A stretch of DNA of 64,000 nt from Herbaspirillum seropedicae (GTDB lineage: Bacteria > Pseudomonadota > Gammaproteobacteria > Burkholderiales > Burkholderiaceae_D): assembly GCF_001040945.1 (NCBI RefSeq), contig NZ_CP011930.1, positions 2,705,704-2,769,703 on the forward strand. Direction: 5' to 3'. Positions 52,426 through 59,989 of the stretch are shown here, piece by piece. The position numbers were made by a program, and so were the translations under genes. The notes under the pieces are model-generated. The model was given only the letters and a program-made list of their open reading frames with translations, made no database searches and was not told the origin of the DNA. Within the stretch, counting starts at the first letter, position 1. Every line of letters begins with the position of its first letter.

Positions 52426-53216
52426 GCCTGCTCGTCAAAGCCCAGCGCAGTGGCCGCGATATCGTCCAGGTCACGCCGCAATCGGCCGGCTGGCGCTACG
52501 TCGGCTTCAGCGCCCATCGACTGGCGCGCGGCGAGCAGCTCGCGCTCGATACCGGCGACCGCGAATACTGTGTGGTGATCCTGGCCGGGGTGGTGAGCGT
52601 TCAGGCCGGTTCCAGCCAGTGGCGTGAAATCGGCCAGCGCCGCAGCGTCTTCGATGACGTCCCGGCCGCTTCGGTCTATGTGCCCCATCATCACAGGCTC
52701 ACCCTCACCGCCGACAGCGACGCCGAAGTGGCCCTGTGCAGCGCACCGGGTTTCGGGGAGCTGCCGCCGCGCCTGATCGGCCCGGAGGCGGTGACGCAAT
52801 CGGTGCGGGGTGAAGGCAGCAATACGCGTTACGTCAGCGATATCCTGCCGCAGACCGCCGCCGCCGATCACCTGCTGGTGGTCGAGGTGCGCACGCCGGG
52901 CGGGCATTCGTCCAGCTATCCGCCGCACAAGCACGATACCGACAACCTGCCCCAGGAGAGCTTCCTCGAAGAAACCTATTACCACCGGCTCAATCCGGCA
53001 CAGGGCTTTGCCTTCCAGCGGGTGTACGTGGATGACCGCAGCCTGGACGAATCCATGGCGGTCGAGAATCATGACGTGGTGATGGTGCCGCGCGGCTATC
53101 ACCCGGTGGTGGTGCCGCATGGCTATGAGAGCTACTACCTCAACGTGATGGCCGGGCCGACCAGGAGCTGGCATTTCCGCAATGACCCGGCGCACGAATG
53201 GATGCTCAAGCGCTAG
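52422..53216 (+). CDS. iolB: 5-deoxy-glucuronate isomerase
   Basis: The 264-residue bicupin has the IolB metal-binding and active-site stretches (SSYPPHKHDTDNLPQESFLEE pattern and VMVPRGYHPVVVPHGYE pattern). It isomerises 5-deoxyglucuronate to 5-dehydro-2-deoxygluconate, the IolC substrate. It is the last gene of the iol unit here; iolA (methylmalonate-semialdehyde dehydrogenase) does not follow. Confidence 0.94.
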   Translation: MSLLVKAQRSGRDIVQVTPQSAGWRYVGFSAHRLARGEQLALDTGDREYCVVILAGVVSVQAGSSQWREIGQRRSVFDDVPAASVYVPHHHRLTLTADSDAEVALCSAPGFGELPPRLIGPEAVTQSVRGEGSNTRYVSDILPQTAAADHLLVVEVRTPGGHSSSYPPHKHDTDNLPQESFLEETYYHRLNPAQGFAFQRVYVDDRSLDESMAVENHDVVMVPRGYHPVVVPHGYESYYLNVMAGPTRSWHFRNDPAHEWMLKR

Positions 53217-53530
53217 GGCCGGCGGGCTTGCCCGGCCTTGTCGCTAGCGCGGGCGACGGTGAGGTATTCGGCGTGCCAGTGCGCGGCGTCGAGCAGCTTG
53301 CGCGCCTGTTCGTGGCCGTCTTCCAGATGGGACAGTTCCTGCTGTAGCAGGTGTTCGAGGATCTCGGCCGCTTCGGCCGCGTCCGTTCCTGTGCTCTGCA
53401 TGGCCAGCAGGCAGTTGCGGACGGTGGCGCGCACCAGTTCGTCCACGGGTTCACCCCGCTCGGCCATGTCGGCCAGCTGCACGATGATCGCCAGATGACG
53501 CCTGGCGATGCGCATGGCGTTGGTACACAT
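53213..53530 (-). CDS. Small helical protein of unknown function
   Basis: The 105-residue, mainly helical and acidic protein (LADMAERGEPVDELV, AAEILEHLLQQELSHLEDGHEQ) has no signal peptide. GGAGGA precedes the ATG. Its stop overlaps the convergent iolB stop by four bases. Family unknown. Confidence 0.7.
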   Translation of the reverse strand: MCTNAMRIARRHLAIIVQLADMAERGEPVDELVRATVRNCLLAMQSTGTDAAEAAEILEHLLQQELSHLEDGHEQARKLLDAAHWHAEYLTVARASDKAGQARRP

Positions 53531-53584
53531 GCTGTCTCCTCCGTTTTCTTGTAAAGGAGAAGATAGGAGGAACGCCGTGCTGTC

Positions 53585-53607
53585 GCCATCAGGCGTTTCC
53601 TGATGGC
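53585..53607. promoter_or_regulatory. Perfect 9-bp inverted repeat in a divergent region
   Basis: GCCATCAGG at 53585-53593 and CCTGATGGC at 53599-53607 flank CGTTT. It lies 55 bp before the small minus-strand gene and about 205 bp before the PepSY gene. It may be an operator or an RNA hairpin. The rest of the 280-bp gap shows nothing else. Confidence 0.45.
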
Positions 53608-53810
53608 AATCCAGACAATTGCAGGATCGCCACTAAACAAAAGCCCCTCCCATTCGTCTATCAAGAACGGGCCATCCCGCGCACGCCGGGCCTCCGGCGT
53701 TTCTTCCCTGGGCCATCCGATCTCGACCATGACGGCAAGAACCTGCAATCCACCCCCTTCCCGCGTCTGCACACCGCGCCATCCGCTGGCCTGGACGCGC
53801 TGAGTCTCCC

Positions 53811-55118
53811 ATGACAAGCCCTCTGCGCAGCCTGCGGGACTGGCTGGTCCGCCATGCGCCCAGCCGCCATGTCCTGGTCTTGCTGCACCGCTGGACCGGG
53901 CTAGGCATGGCCTTCTTCCTGATCGTGACCAGCCTGACCGGGAGCCTGCTGGTGTTCGACGATGAACTGGATGCCTGGCTGGCCCCGCAGCTGCAACTGG
54001 CCCAGCCCGCGCCGGGACAATCGGCGCAGGCCATGATGGACCCCTACCTGCTGCGCGAAAAGGTGGCGCAGGCAATGGGGCCGCAGGTCCATATCAGCCA
54101 GTTGGTCCTGCATGCCCGGCCGGGACGCACGGTCAGCTTCCAGGCCGATCCCGCCACCGATCCGGCCACGGGCAAGCCCTACCGGCTGGGCTATGACGAA
54201 ATCCTGGTCAATCCCTATACCGGTGTGGTCCAGGGTGTACGCGACCGCGACAAGATCAGCCTCAAGCCCGCCGATCTGATGCCTTTCCTCTTCAAGCTGC
54301 ATCACTCGCTGGCCTTGCCGCGCGCCCCGGGCGCGCTGCTGCTGGGGACGGTGGGACTGCTGTGGACGCTGGATTGCTTCGTCGGCATGATCCTCACCTG
54401 GCCGCGTGCGCGTCCCTTCCTGGTCAAGTGGAAGCCGGCGTGGCTGATCAAGTGGCGAGCGGGCTTCTATCGCGTCAACCTGGACCTGCACCGCGCCTTC
54501 GGCCTCTGGTGCTGGGTCATGTTGCTGCTCTTTGCCTGGTCCAGCGTGATGCTGAACCTGCGCGACCAGATCTACCTGCCGGTGATGTCCCGAATCCTGA
54601 GCTTCGATACCAGCTGGCGACCTGGCCCGCCCCTGCCGCAAGCGCTGTCCGGCCCACCCCAGTCCTGGCCCGAGGCGCATGCGCTGGCGCGCCGGACCAT
54701 GGACGGCTTTGCCCGGCAGCGCGGACTGGTGATCGATTTCGAAGAGAAGCTTGATTTCGACCGACGGCGTGGCGTCTACATCTACCTGGTCCACAGCAAT
54801 GCCGATCTGCGCGCCGATGTCGGCAATACGGGCCTGCGCATCGATGCGCGCACCGGCAAGATCCTCGGCCACTGGCTGCCGGTGGGCGATCGCGACGGCA
54901 ATACCTTCAGCAACTGGCTAGGCGCGCTGCACATGGGGCATGTGTTCGGCCTGCCCTGGCGCATCCTGCTGGTCCTGGTGGGTGGCGCGGTGAGCCTGTT
55001 GACGGTGACGGGGGTGGTGGTGTGGTGGAAGAAGCGCGCCGCGCGCAGGCTTCAGCTGCGCTCGCCGGGCGACGGCAGGAAACCCAGCGCCAGCCACAGC
55101 GACGTCGCCTCGCGATAG
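53811..55118 (+). CDS. PepSY-domain membrane protein
   Basis: The 435-residue protein has four membrane helices (near 32-52, about 180-205, 228-250 and 375-400) with conserved His (LLHRWTGLG, LFKLHHSLALP, LHRAFGLWCW, NWLGALHMGHVF) and two PepSY-type extracytoplasmic parts. Such proteins are often found with siderophore uptake genes and are thought to be ferric-siderophore reductases. The neighbouring FecI/FecR pair fits this. Its 3' end overlaps the small minus-strand DUF4880 gene. Confidence 0.87.
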   Translation: MTSPLRSLRDWLVRHAPSRHVLVLLHRWTGLGMAFFLIVTSLTGSLLVFDDELDAWLAPQLQLAQPAPGQSAQAMMDPYLLREKVAQAMGPQVHISQLVLHARPGRTVSFQADPATDPATGKPYRLGYDEILVNPYTGVVQGVRDRDKISLKPADLMPFLFKLHHSLALPRAPGALLLGTVGLLWTLDCFVGMILTWPRARPFLVKWKPAWLIKWRAGFYRVNLDLHRAFGLWCWVMLLLFAWSSVMLNLRDQIYLPVMSRILSFDTSWRPGPPLPQALSGPPQSWPEAHALARRTMDGFARQRGLVIDFEEKLDFDRRRGVYIYLVHSNADLRADVGNTGLRIDARTGKILGHWLPVGDRDGNTFSNWLGALHMGHVFGLPWRILLVLVGGAVSLLTVTGVVVWWKKRAARRLQLRSPGDGRKPSASHSDVASR

Positions 55119-55261
55119 GCGGCGCGATGCGCCGGATCGGCCGCCAGCCACTGTTCCAGCGCCTGCTGGTCGGCCGGCGCCAGCAGGGTCTGCTCGTGCT
55201 CGCGCAGCACCCAGGTCACGGCGCTGTCCCAGGGTGAGGGAGAATCGGAAGACGAAGACAT
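55052..55261 (-). CDS. Lone DUF4880 (FecR N-terminal domain) protein or remnant
   Basis: The 69-residue frame contains a segment like the DUF4880 domain at the start of FecR proteins (DSAVTWVLREHEQTLLAPADQQALEQWL pattern, ending HRAAYREATSLW). The normal FecR body does not follow. It overlaps the PepSY gene end by 67 bp on the opposite strand. It could be a remnant of a second FecR or a small sigma-binding regulator. Confidence 0.55.
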   Translation of the reverse strand: MSSSSDSPSPWDSAVTWVLREHEQTLLAPADQQALEQWLAADPAHRAAYREATSLWLALGFLPSPGERS

Positions 55262-55351
55262 GGACAAGGACGGGCGCGCAGCGATAACAGAAGGACAAGG
55301 GCGGGATGCGAGAGCGCATCATAGCCCATCCGTCGCGGGCATGGCGAGCGC

Positions 55352-56380
55352 TTATCGTTTACCGGCTGCGGCCACCCGCACCCAGAAGCGCGTGCGTCGT
55401 TCGATGGTCAGCGGCAAGGCCTGGGCCAAGGCCTCCAGCGCCACATCGGTGTCTTGCAGCTGGAACACGCCCGACACCTGCCAGTCAGCCACCGCCGGAT
55501 CGCATTGCAGCCAGCCGCTGCGATAGCGCGCCAACTGCGCCACCACATCGGCCAGCCGCATCTGCCGCACCACCAGGCTTTGCTCCAGCCAGGCCGTGGG
55601 GTCCATGGCGGACGCGCGCGCGGCGCGCCGCACCAGCCTGCCATCGGGATGGATGTCGACGATCTCGCCGGGCTGGGCTACCAGCGGATCAACGCCCGCC
55701 ACATGGACCGCCACCCGGCCCTCGAGGACGGTCAACTGCGTGCCGTCGCCGTGCTGGCGCACGTCGAAACGGGTGCCCAGCGCCTGCAGGCGGGCGTGGG
55801 CGGTTTGCACCCAGAACGGACGGTGATGCGGCCACTGGGCGTCAGCGCCGGTATCGATGAAGATCTCGCCTTGACGCAACAGCAGCAGCCGGCGCGTGTC
55901 ATCAAAGCGCAGCTGGACCGACGAACTGGTATTGAGCGCCAGGGCGGTGCCATCGCCCAGGCGCAGCTGGCGCTGGTCGCCCGTGCGGGTAGCGTAGGAG
56001 GCGCCGTCCAGCGCCTCGAACAGTCCCGCCTGGCGGGCCGCCACCGCTCCCAACGCAATCGCGCCCAGGCCGAGCATGGCATTGCCCATCCAGCGACGCC
56101 GCGACTGGCTGTGCTGGCGCCGCTGGTTCAGGCGCTTGAGGGGACCGTGCCATTGGGAGGCCGGCACCGGCAAGGCCACCAGCCGCTGGAATTGTTCTTC
56201 GGAGGCCATCAGTTCCGACCAGACCTGTTCATGGCGGGGATCGGCCGCACGCCAGGCGGCGATGCCGGCTTGCAGCTCAGGGGCGACGGCGGCGTCGCCG
56301 GGAAAGGCGCGCAGTTTCACCAGCCAGGCAATGGCCTGGTCCAGTACGGGATCCTGGAGGGGAATAGGGTTGGAGGGCAT
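55352..56380 (-). CDS. fecR: FecR-type anti-sigma / signal-transducing protein
   Basis: The 342-residue protein has an N-terminal DUF4880 domain (about 8-55, AIAWLVKLRAF and IAAWRAADPRHEQVW), a single membrane helix near 100-116, the FecR domain (about 130-230) and a C-terminal secretin/TonB short domain-like part (MRLADVVAQLARY and VSGVFQLQDTDVALEALAQAL). It should relay a siderophore receptor signal to the sigma factor encoded upstream. The ATG at 56380 lies 23 bp after the sigma gene. Confidence 0.9.
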   Translation of the reverse strand: MPSNPIPLQDPVLDQAIAWLVKLRAFPGDAAVAPELQAGIAAWRAADPRHEQVWSELMASEEQFQRLVALPVPASQWHGPLKRLNQRRQHSQSRRRWMGNAMLGLGAIALGAVAARQAGLFEALDGASYATRTGDQRQLRLGDGTALALNTSSSVQLRFDDTRRLLLLRQGEIFIDTGADAQWPHHRPFWVQTAHARLQALGTRFDVRQHGDGTQLTVLEGRVAVHVAGVDPLVAQPGEIVDIHPDGRLVRRAARASAMDPTAWLEQSLVVRQMRLADVVAQLARYRSGWLQCDPAVADWQVSGVFQLQDTDVALEALAQALPLTIERRTRFWVRVAAAGKR

Positions 56381-56403
56381 GAGACGGGCGATGGCGACGG
56401 CGA

Positions 56404-56928
56404 TCAGGCCGCCTGCAGGGACTGCCGCATCAGGTAGCAATGGCGGATCGCCGCGGCCATGTATTTTTCCACGCTGCTCAGCGATACGCCCAGGTGACGG
56501 GCGATTTCCGGATAGCTCATCTCGTCCAGCCGCGAGAGCAGGAAAGCCTGGCGAGCGCGTTCACCCAGTCCTTCGAGCAGGGCGTCGATCATGCACAAGG
56601 CCTCCACCAGGATCAGCCGCGCTTCCGGCGAGACCACTTCCGGCTCGGGCAGATGGGCAATGGCTTCCAGGCAGGTGCGCTCGACCTCTTCCCGGCGCAG
56701 CTTGTCCACCACCAGGCCATGGGCAATGCGGCTGAGCCAGGCGCGCGGCTCGCGCACTCCATCCAGCGCGCCCGGCTTGCCCAGCACGCGCAGGAAGGTG
56801 TCCTGGGCCAGGTCGGCGGCGTCGAAACTGCTGCCCACGCGTCGTCGCAGCCATTGCTGCAGCCAGCCATGGTGCTCGCTGTAGAGCGTATGGAAGCGCT
56901 GGGCATGGACGGTGTGCGGCACTGGCAT
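56404..56928 (-). CDS. fecI: FecI-type ECF sigma factor
   Basis: The 174-residue protein has sigma region 2 (FHTLYSEHHGWLQQWLRRR, DLAQDTFLRVL) and region 4 (LDEMSYPEIARHLGVSLSSVEKYM), with the SSVEKYM recognition helix typical of the iron-starvation group. A Fur-box-like sequence lies 24 bp upstream. The ATG at 56928 was chosen over an in-frame TTG at 56952. Confidence 0.92.
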   Translation of the reverse strand: MPVPHTVHAQRFHTLYSEHHGWLQQWLRRRVGSSFDAADLAQDTFLRVLGKPGALDGVREPRAWLSRIAHGLVVDKLRREEVERTCLEAIAHLPEPEVVSPEARLILVEALCMIDALLEGLGERARQAFLLSRLDEMSYPEIARHLGVSLSSVEKYMAAAIRHCYLMRQSLQAA

Positions 56929-56951
56929 GGCGGCGTGGAAGAGAAGTCTCA

Positions 56952-56970
56952 AATAATAATAATTCTCATT
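56952..56970. promoter_or_regulatory. Fur-box-like sequence before fecI
   Basis: On the minus strand the sequence reads AATGAGAATTATTATTATT, close to the Fur consensus built from GATAAT units. It sits at the expected promoter position of the sigma factor, so iron repression is likely. Confidence 0.65.
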
Positions 56971-57318
56971 TTATGACTCCAAGTGACTTTTGACAACCGT
57001 CACAATCTTGAGCCTACAGGCCCGCGCATCACCAGCCGCCTCTGGTTTGGCGCCAGTACTGCTGTTGCCAGGCGGCACAACAGTCCAAATGGACTAGTTT
57101 CATTTGCATCATCCCCGGATAGAATCAGCGCCGTAGATGAGTCACCCTGGAGGGGGGAAGACTGGCCAGCACAGCGCATGGCCGGCAGCTCGGGGGGGAC
57201 TCGTCTGCATTTCCGCCCGGCCCGCCTCTGCCCTTCCTGCAGCGCTTTCCTTCTGTCTTGCACCGTTTTGCCTTAGACTCTAGCGCCATCGGCACAAGCT
57301 GCCTGGCAAGGCGCGACA
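56971..57318. other. Intergenic stretch between fecI and the two-component system
   Basis: About 350 bp without a convincing gene; frames on both strands lack family resemblance. It should hold the divergent promoters. TTGACAACCGTCAC at 56990-57003 is a weak Crp/Fnr-like dyad. Confidence 0.5.
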
Positions 57319-57981
57319 ATGAGAATACTGTTGGTCGAAGATGACGCCATGATCGGCGAAGAAGTCCGTTGCGCCTTGAAGGACAACGGCTACGCGGCCG
57401 ACTGGGTCCGTGCTGGCGACGCCGCCCTGCTGGCGCTGGCGCAGCAGCAATACGACGCGCTGTTGCTGGACCTGGGCCTGCCCGGCGCCGATGGCCTGGC
57501 GGTGCTACGCCAGTTGCGCACCCATTCCCTGCTGCCGGTCCTGGTCATCACTGCCCGCGACGGTATCCAGGACCGCATCGGCGGGCTCGACGCCGGCGCC
57601 GATGACTATCTGCTCAAACCCTTTGCCATCGGTGAATTGCTGGCGCGCCTGCGCGCCGTGCTGCGACGCCGCTCGGGCGCGGCCAGCGACCAGCTCTCCA
57701 ATGGCCAGATCACGCTCGACCTGGCCGCCAAGACCGCCTGCTGGCGCGAGGGTCCCGCGGTGCTCTTGTCGGCACGTGAGTTCGCCTTGCTGTGTGCGCT
57801 CATGGGCCGTCCTGGCGCCATCCTCTCGCGCGCCGAACTGGAAGAAAAACTCTATGGCTGGGGCGAGGAAGTCGAAAGCAATGCGGTCGAATTCCTGATC
57901 CATTCGCTGCGCCGGAAACTGGACAAGGAAGCCATCAAGAACGTCAGGGGCATGGGATGGCTGGTCCAGCGGGCGTCATGA
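57319..57981 (+). CDS. OmpR-family response regulator (QseB/PmrA-like)
   Basis: The 220-residue protein has a receiver domain (about 1-115: acidic pair VEDDAM, phosphorylated Asp at about 51 in LLLDLGLPGADG, Lys in LLKPFAI) and a winged HTH (about 125-218, ending with FLIHSLRRKLDKEAIKNVRG). Its stop overlaps the kinase start. The signal is unknown; PmrA/QseB relatives sense metals or envelope changes. Confidence 0.93.
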   Translation: MRILLVEDDAMIGEEVRCALKDNGYAADWVRAGDAALLALAQQQYDALLLDLGLPGADGLAVLRQLRTHSLLPVLVITARDGIQDRIGGLDAGADDYLLKPFAIGELLARLRAVLRRRSGAASDQLSNGQITLDLAAKTACWREGPAVLLSAREFALLCALMGRPGAILSRAELEEKLYGWGEEVESNAVEFLIHSLRRKLDKEAIKNVRGMGWLVQRAS

Positions 57982-59297
57982 AGCGTTCCCTGCAGGCCCA
58001 GCTGTCGCTGGCCTTGACCGCTGCCATCCTGGTGGTGGCCCTGGGCGCGGGCGGCTTCGGTTTCGTCACCGCCTATCGCGATTCCATCCGCAGCCAGGAC
58101 GATCTACTCATGCAGGTGGGCGCGCTGCTCAAGCACAGCGGTGCGGCGCTCTCACTGGAAGGCGCTGGCATGGCCGCAGCCGGCGATGAGCACGACTCGC
58201 GCGTGACCGTGCAGTGGCTGCCGGACCCGGGTGACCCGCCGGCAGACGCAGCGCCGCTGCCCTTGCCGGCCGACCTCGCCGAAGGCTTCCATACCCTGCT
58301 GCTGCACCATGAGTATTTCCGCGTCTACGTCCAAGCCCTGCCCAACGGCAAGCGCCTGGCGCTGGCCCAGGAAACCGACCTGCGCCAGCACATCGCCCAG
58401 CGCAGCGCCTGGCGCGCCCTGTGGCCCTTCGTGGTGCTGGCCCCCTTGCTGTTGCTGGCCGTGCAACGCATCATCAAGCGCCTGTTCGCGCCCTTGCAGG
58501 CGCTGCGCCAGGAGATCGACAGCCGCGGCGAAGATGACCTCCAGCCCATCGCCGAGCGCCTGCTGCCGCGCGAGGTGCAGGCCTTCGTGGCCGCCATCAA
58601 TGGCCTCCTGGCCCGGGTCGAGGCGGGCATGGCCGCCCAGCGCCGCTTTGTGGCCGATGCCGCCCACGAACTGCGCACGCCCCTGACCGCCCTGTCCCTG
58701 CAGGCCGAACGCCTGGGCCGGGCGCCCATGTCCGAGACCGCGCGCGAACGGCTGACGCGGCTGGAAACGGGCCTGCAGCGCGCCCGCCAGCTGGTGACGC
58801 AACTGCTGGCGCTGGCCCGGGCGCAGACGCCCGCTGGCGCGGCCCTGCAGCCGTGCAGCCTGCACCAGGTGCTGCGCGAAGTGATCGAAGAGCTGCTGCC
58901 CTTGGCCCAATGCAAGCAGATCGACCTCGGCCTGGACGGCGAGCGCGACGCCTGCGTGCTGACCCAGCCCCAGGAGCTGGCCCAGCTGTTGCGCAACCTG
59001 ATCGACAACGCCATTGCCTACACGCCCGCGGGCGGCGCTGTCAGCCTGCGCATGGAGCGCCATGCGCAATGGGTCGCGCTGGAGATCTGCGATACCGGTC
59101 CCGGCATCGCCGCCAGCGAGCGTGAACGGGTGTTCCAACCGTTTTACCGGATCGATCCCTCCGGCCAGGGTTCCGGACTGGGACTGGCCATCGTGCAGAG
59201 CATTGCCAGGCGGCTGGGCGTCACGCTGCGCCTGGAAGCCGCCGACCCGGCGCAGCAGTCGGGCCTGCGCGTGCGCCTGCTCATTCCAGGGGCCTGA
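57978..59297 (+). CDS. Sensor histidine kinase
   Basis: The 439-residue kinase has two membrane helices (about 10-32 and 147-165), a periplasmic part between them, a HisKA domain with the phosphorylated His in AAHELRTPLTAL and an ATPase domain with LLRNLIDNAIAYTP (N box), DTGPGIAASER (G1) and GQGSGLGLAIV (G2). The ATG at 57978 overlaps the regulator stop. It is the partner of the response regulator. Confidence 0.93.
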   Translation: MKRSLQAQLSLALTAAILVVALGAGGFGFVTAYRDSIRSQDDLLMQVGALLKHSGAALSLEGAGMAAAGDEHDSRVTVQWLPDPGDPPADAAPLPLPADLAEGFHTLLLHHEYFRVYVQALPNGKRLALAQETDLRQHIAQRSAWRALWPFVVLAPLLLLAVQRIIKRLFAPLQALRQEIDSRGEDDLQPIAERLLPREVQAFVAAINGLLARVEAGMAAQRRFVADAAHELRTPLTALSLQAERLGRAPMSETARERLTRLETGLQRARQLVTQLLALARAQTPAGAALQPCSLHQVLREVIEELLPLAQCKQIDLGLDGERDACVLTQPQELAQLLRNLIDNAIAYTPAGGAVSLRMERHAQWVALEICDTGPGIAASERERVFQPFYRIDPSGQGSGLGLAIVQSIARRLGVTLRLEAADPAQQSGLRVRLLIPGA

Positions 59298-59395
59298 GGC
59301 GGCGCCTACGTCCCGCTTTCTTGATCAACGCTAAGCCTGCACTAAGTTTTTGCGCTTACCATGTCGGCACCGATGACCAACTCAGGTAAAGCACA

Positions 59396-59965
59396 ATGAA
59401 TCCCTCCGCAACCTCCTCTACTTTCCCACCCAGCCGCTACCATCCCTTGTCGGTGATCCTGCACTGGGTGATCTTCCTGCTCTTCGTCGTGGCGCTGGCC
59501 ACCATCGAATACCGTGACGACATTCCCAAGGGCGATCCGCTGCGCGATCTGCTGCGCACGGTGCATATGCATGCGGGCCAGCTGGTGCTGATCCTGGTGG
59601 TGCTGCGCCTGCTGGCGCGCAAGGCCTTCGGCGTGCCGCCGGAACTGGCGCTGCCGCGCGTGCAGCGCTGGGGCGCAGCGGCGGTCCACCTGCTGCTGTA
59701 TGCCGTCATGATCGGCCTGCCGGTCACCGGCATCCTGTTCACCCAGGCCGGCGGGCGCGACGTGGTCTTCTTCGGCATGACCCTGCCGGTGATCCTGGCC
59801 AAGGACATGGCCCTGCGCGGACCGATCAAGGAATTCCACGAGTTCATGGGCAATGCCGTCTACTTCCTGGTCGGCCTGCACGTGCTGGGCGCGCTGTGGC
59901 ACCAGTTCTTCGACCGCATGCCCATCCTGCAGCGCATGTCGCTGCGCGGGCCACGCCAGAATTAG
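59396..59965 (+). CDS. Cytochrome b561-type membrane protein
   Basis: The 189-residue protein has four membrane helices and conserved His residues (YHPLSVILHW, MHAGQLVL, EFHEFMGNAVYFLVGLHVLGALWH) that bind two b-type hemes in the CybB/YceI-associated family. It carries electrons from quinol or to periplasmic acceptors. It lies 98 bp after the kinase gene and may be a target of the two-component system. Confidence 0.9.
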   Translation: MNPSATSSTFPPSRYHPLSVILHWVIFLLFVVALATIEYRDDIPKGDPLRDLLRTVHMHAGQLVLILVVLRLLARKAFGVPPELALPRVQRWGAAAVHLLLYAVMIGLPVTGILFTQAGGRDVVFFGMTLPVILAKDMALRGPIKEFHEFMGNAVYFLVGLHVLGALWHQFFDRMPILQRMSLRGPRQN

Positions 59966-59989
59966 GACCGACGCCAGCGCTCGAATGCC

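Noticed and set aside
56990..57003. TTGACAACCGTCAC as another Fnr box
   Set aside because: It deviates at the last position and lies near the Fur-like site of an iron gene, with no other low-oxygen gene nearby. Kept only as a weak dyad.
59328..59340. TTGATCAA near 59330 as an Fnr site before cytochrome b561
   Set aside because: The half sites are adjacent without the four-base spacer required for Fnr.
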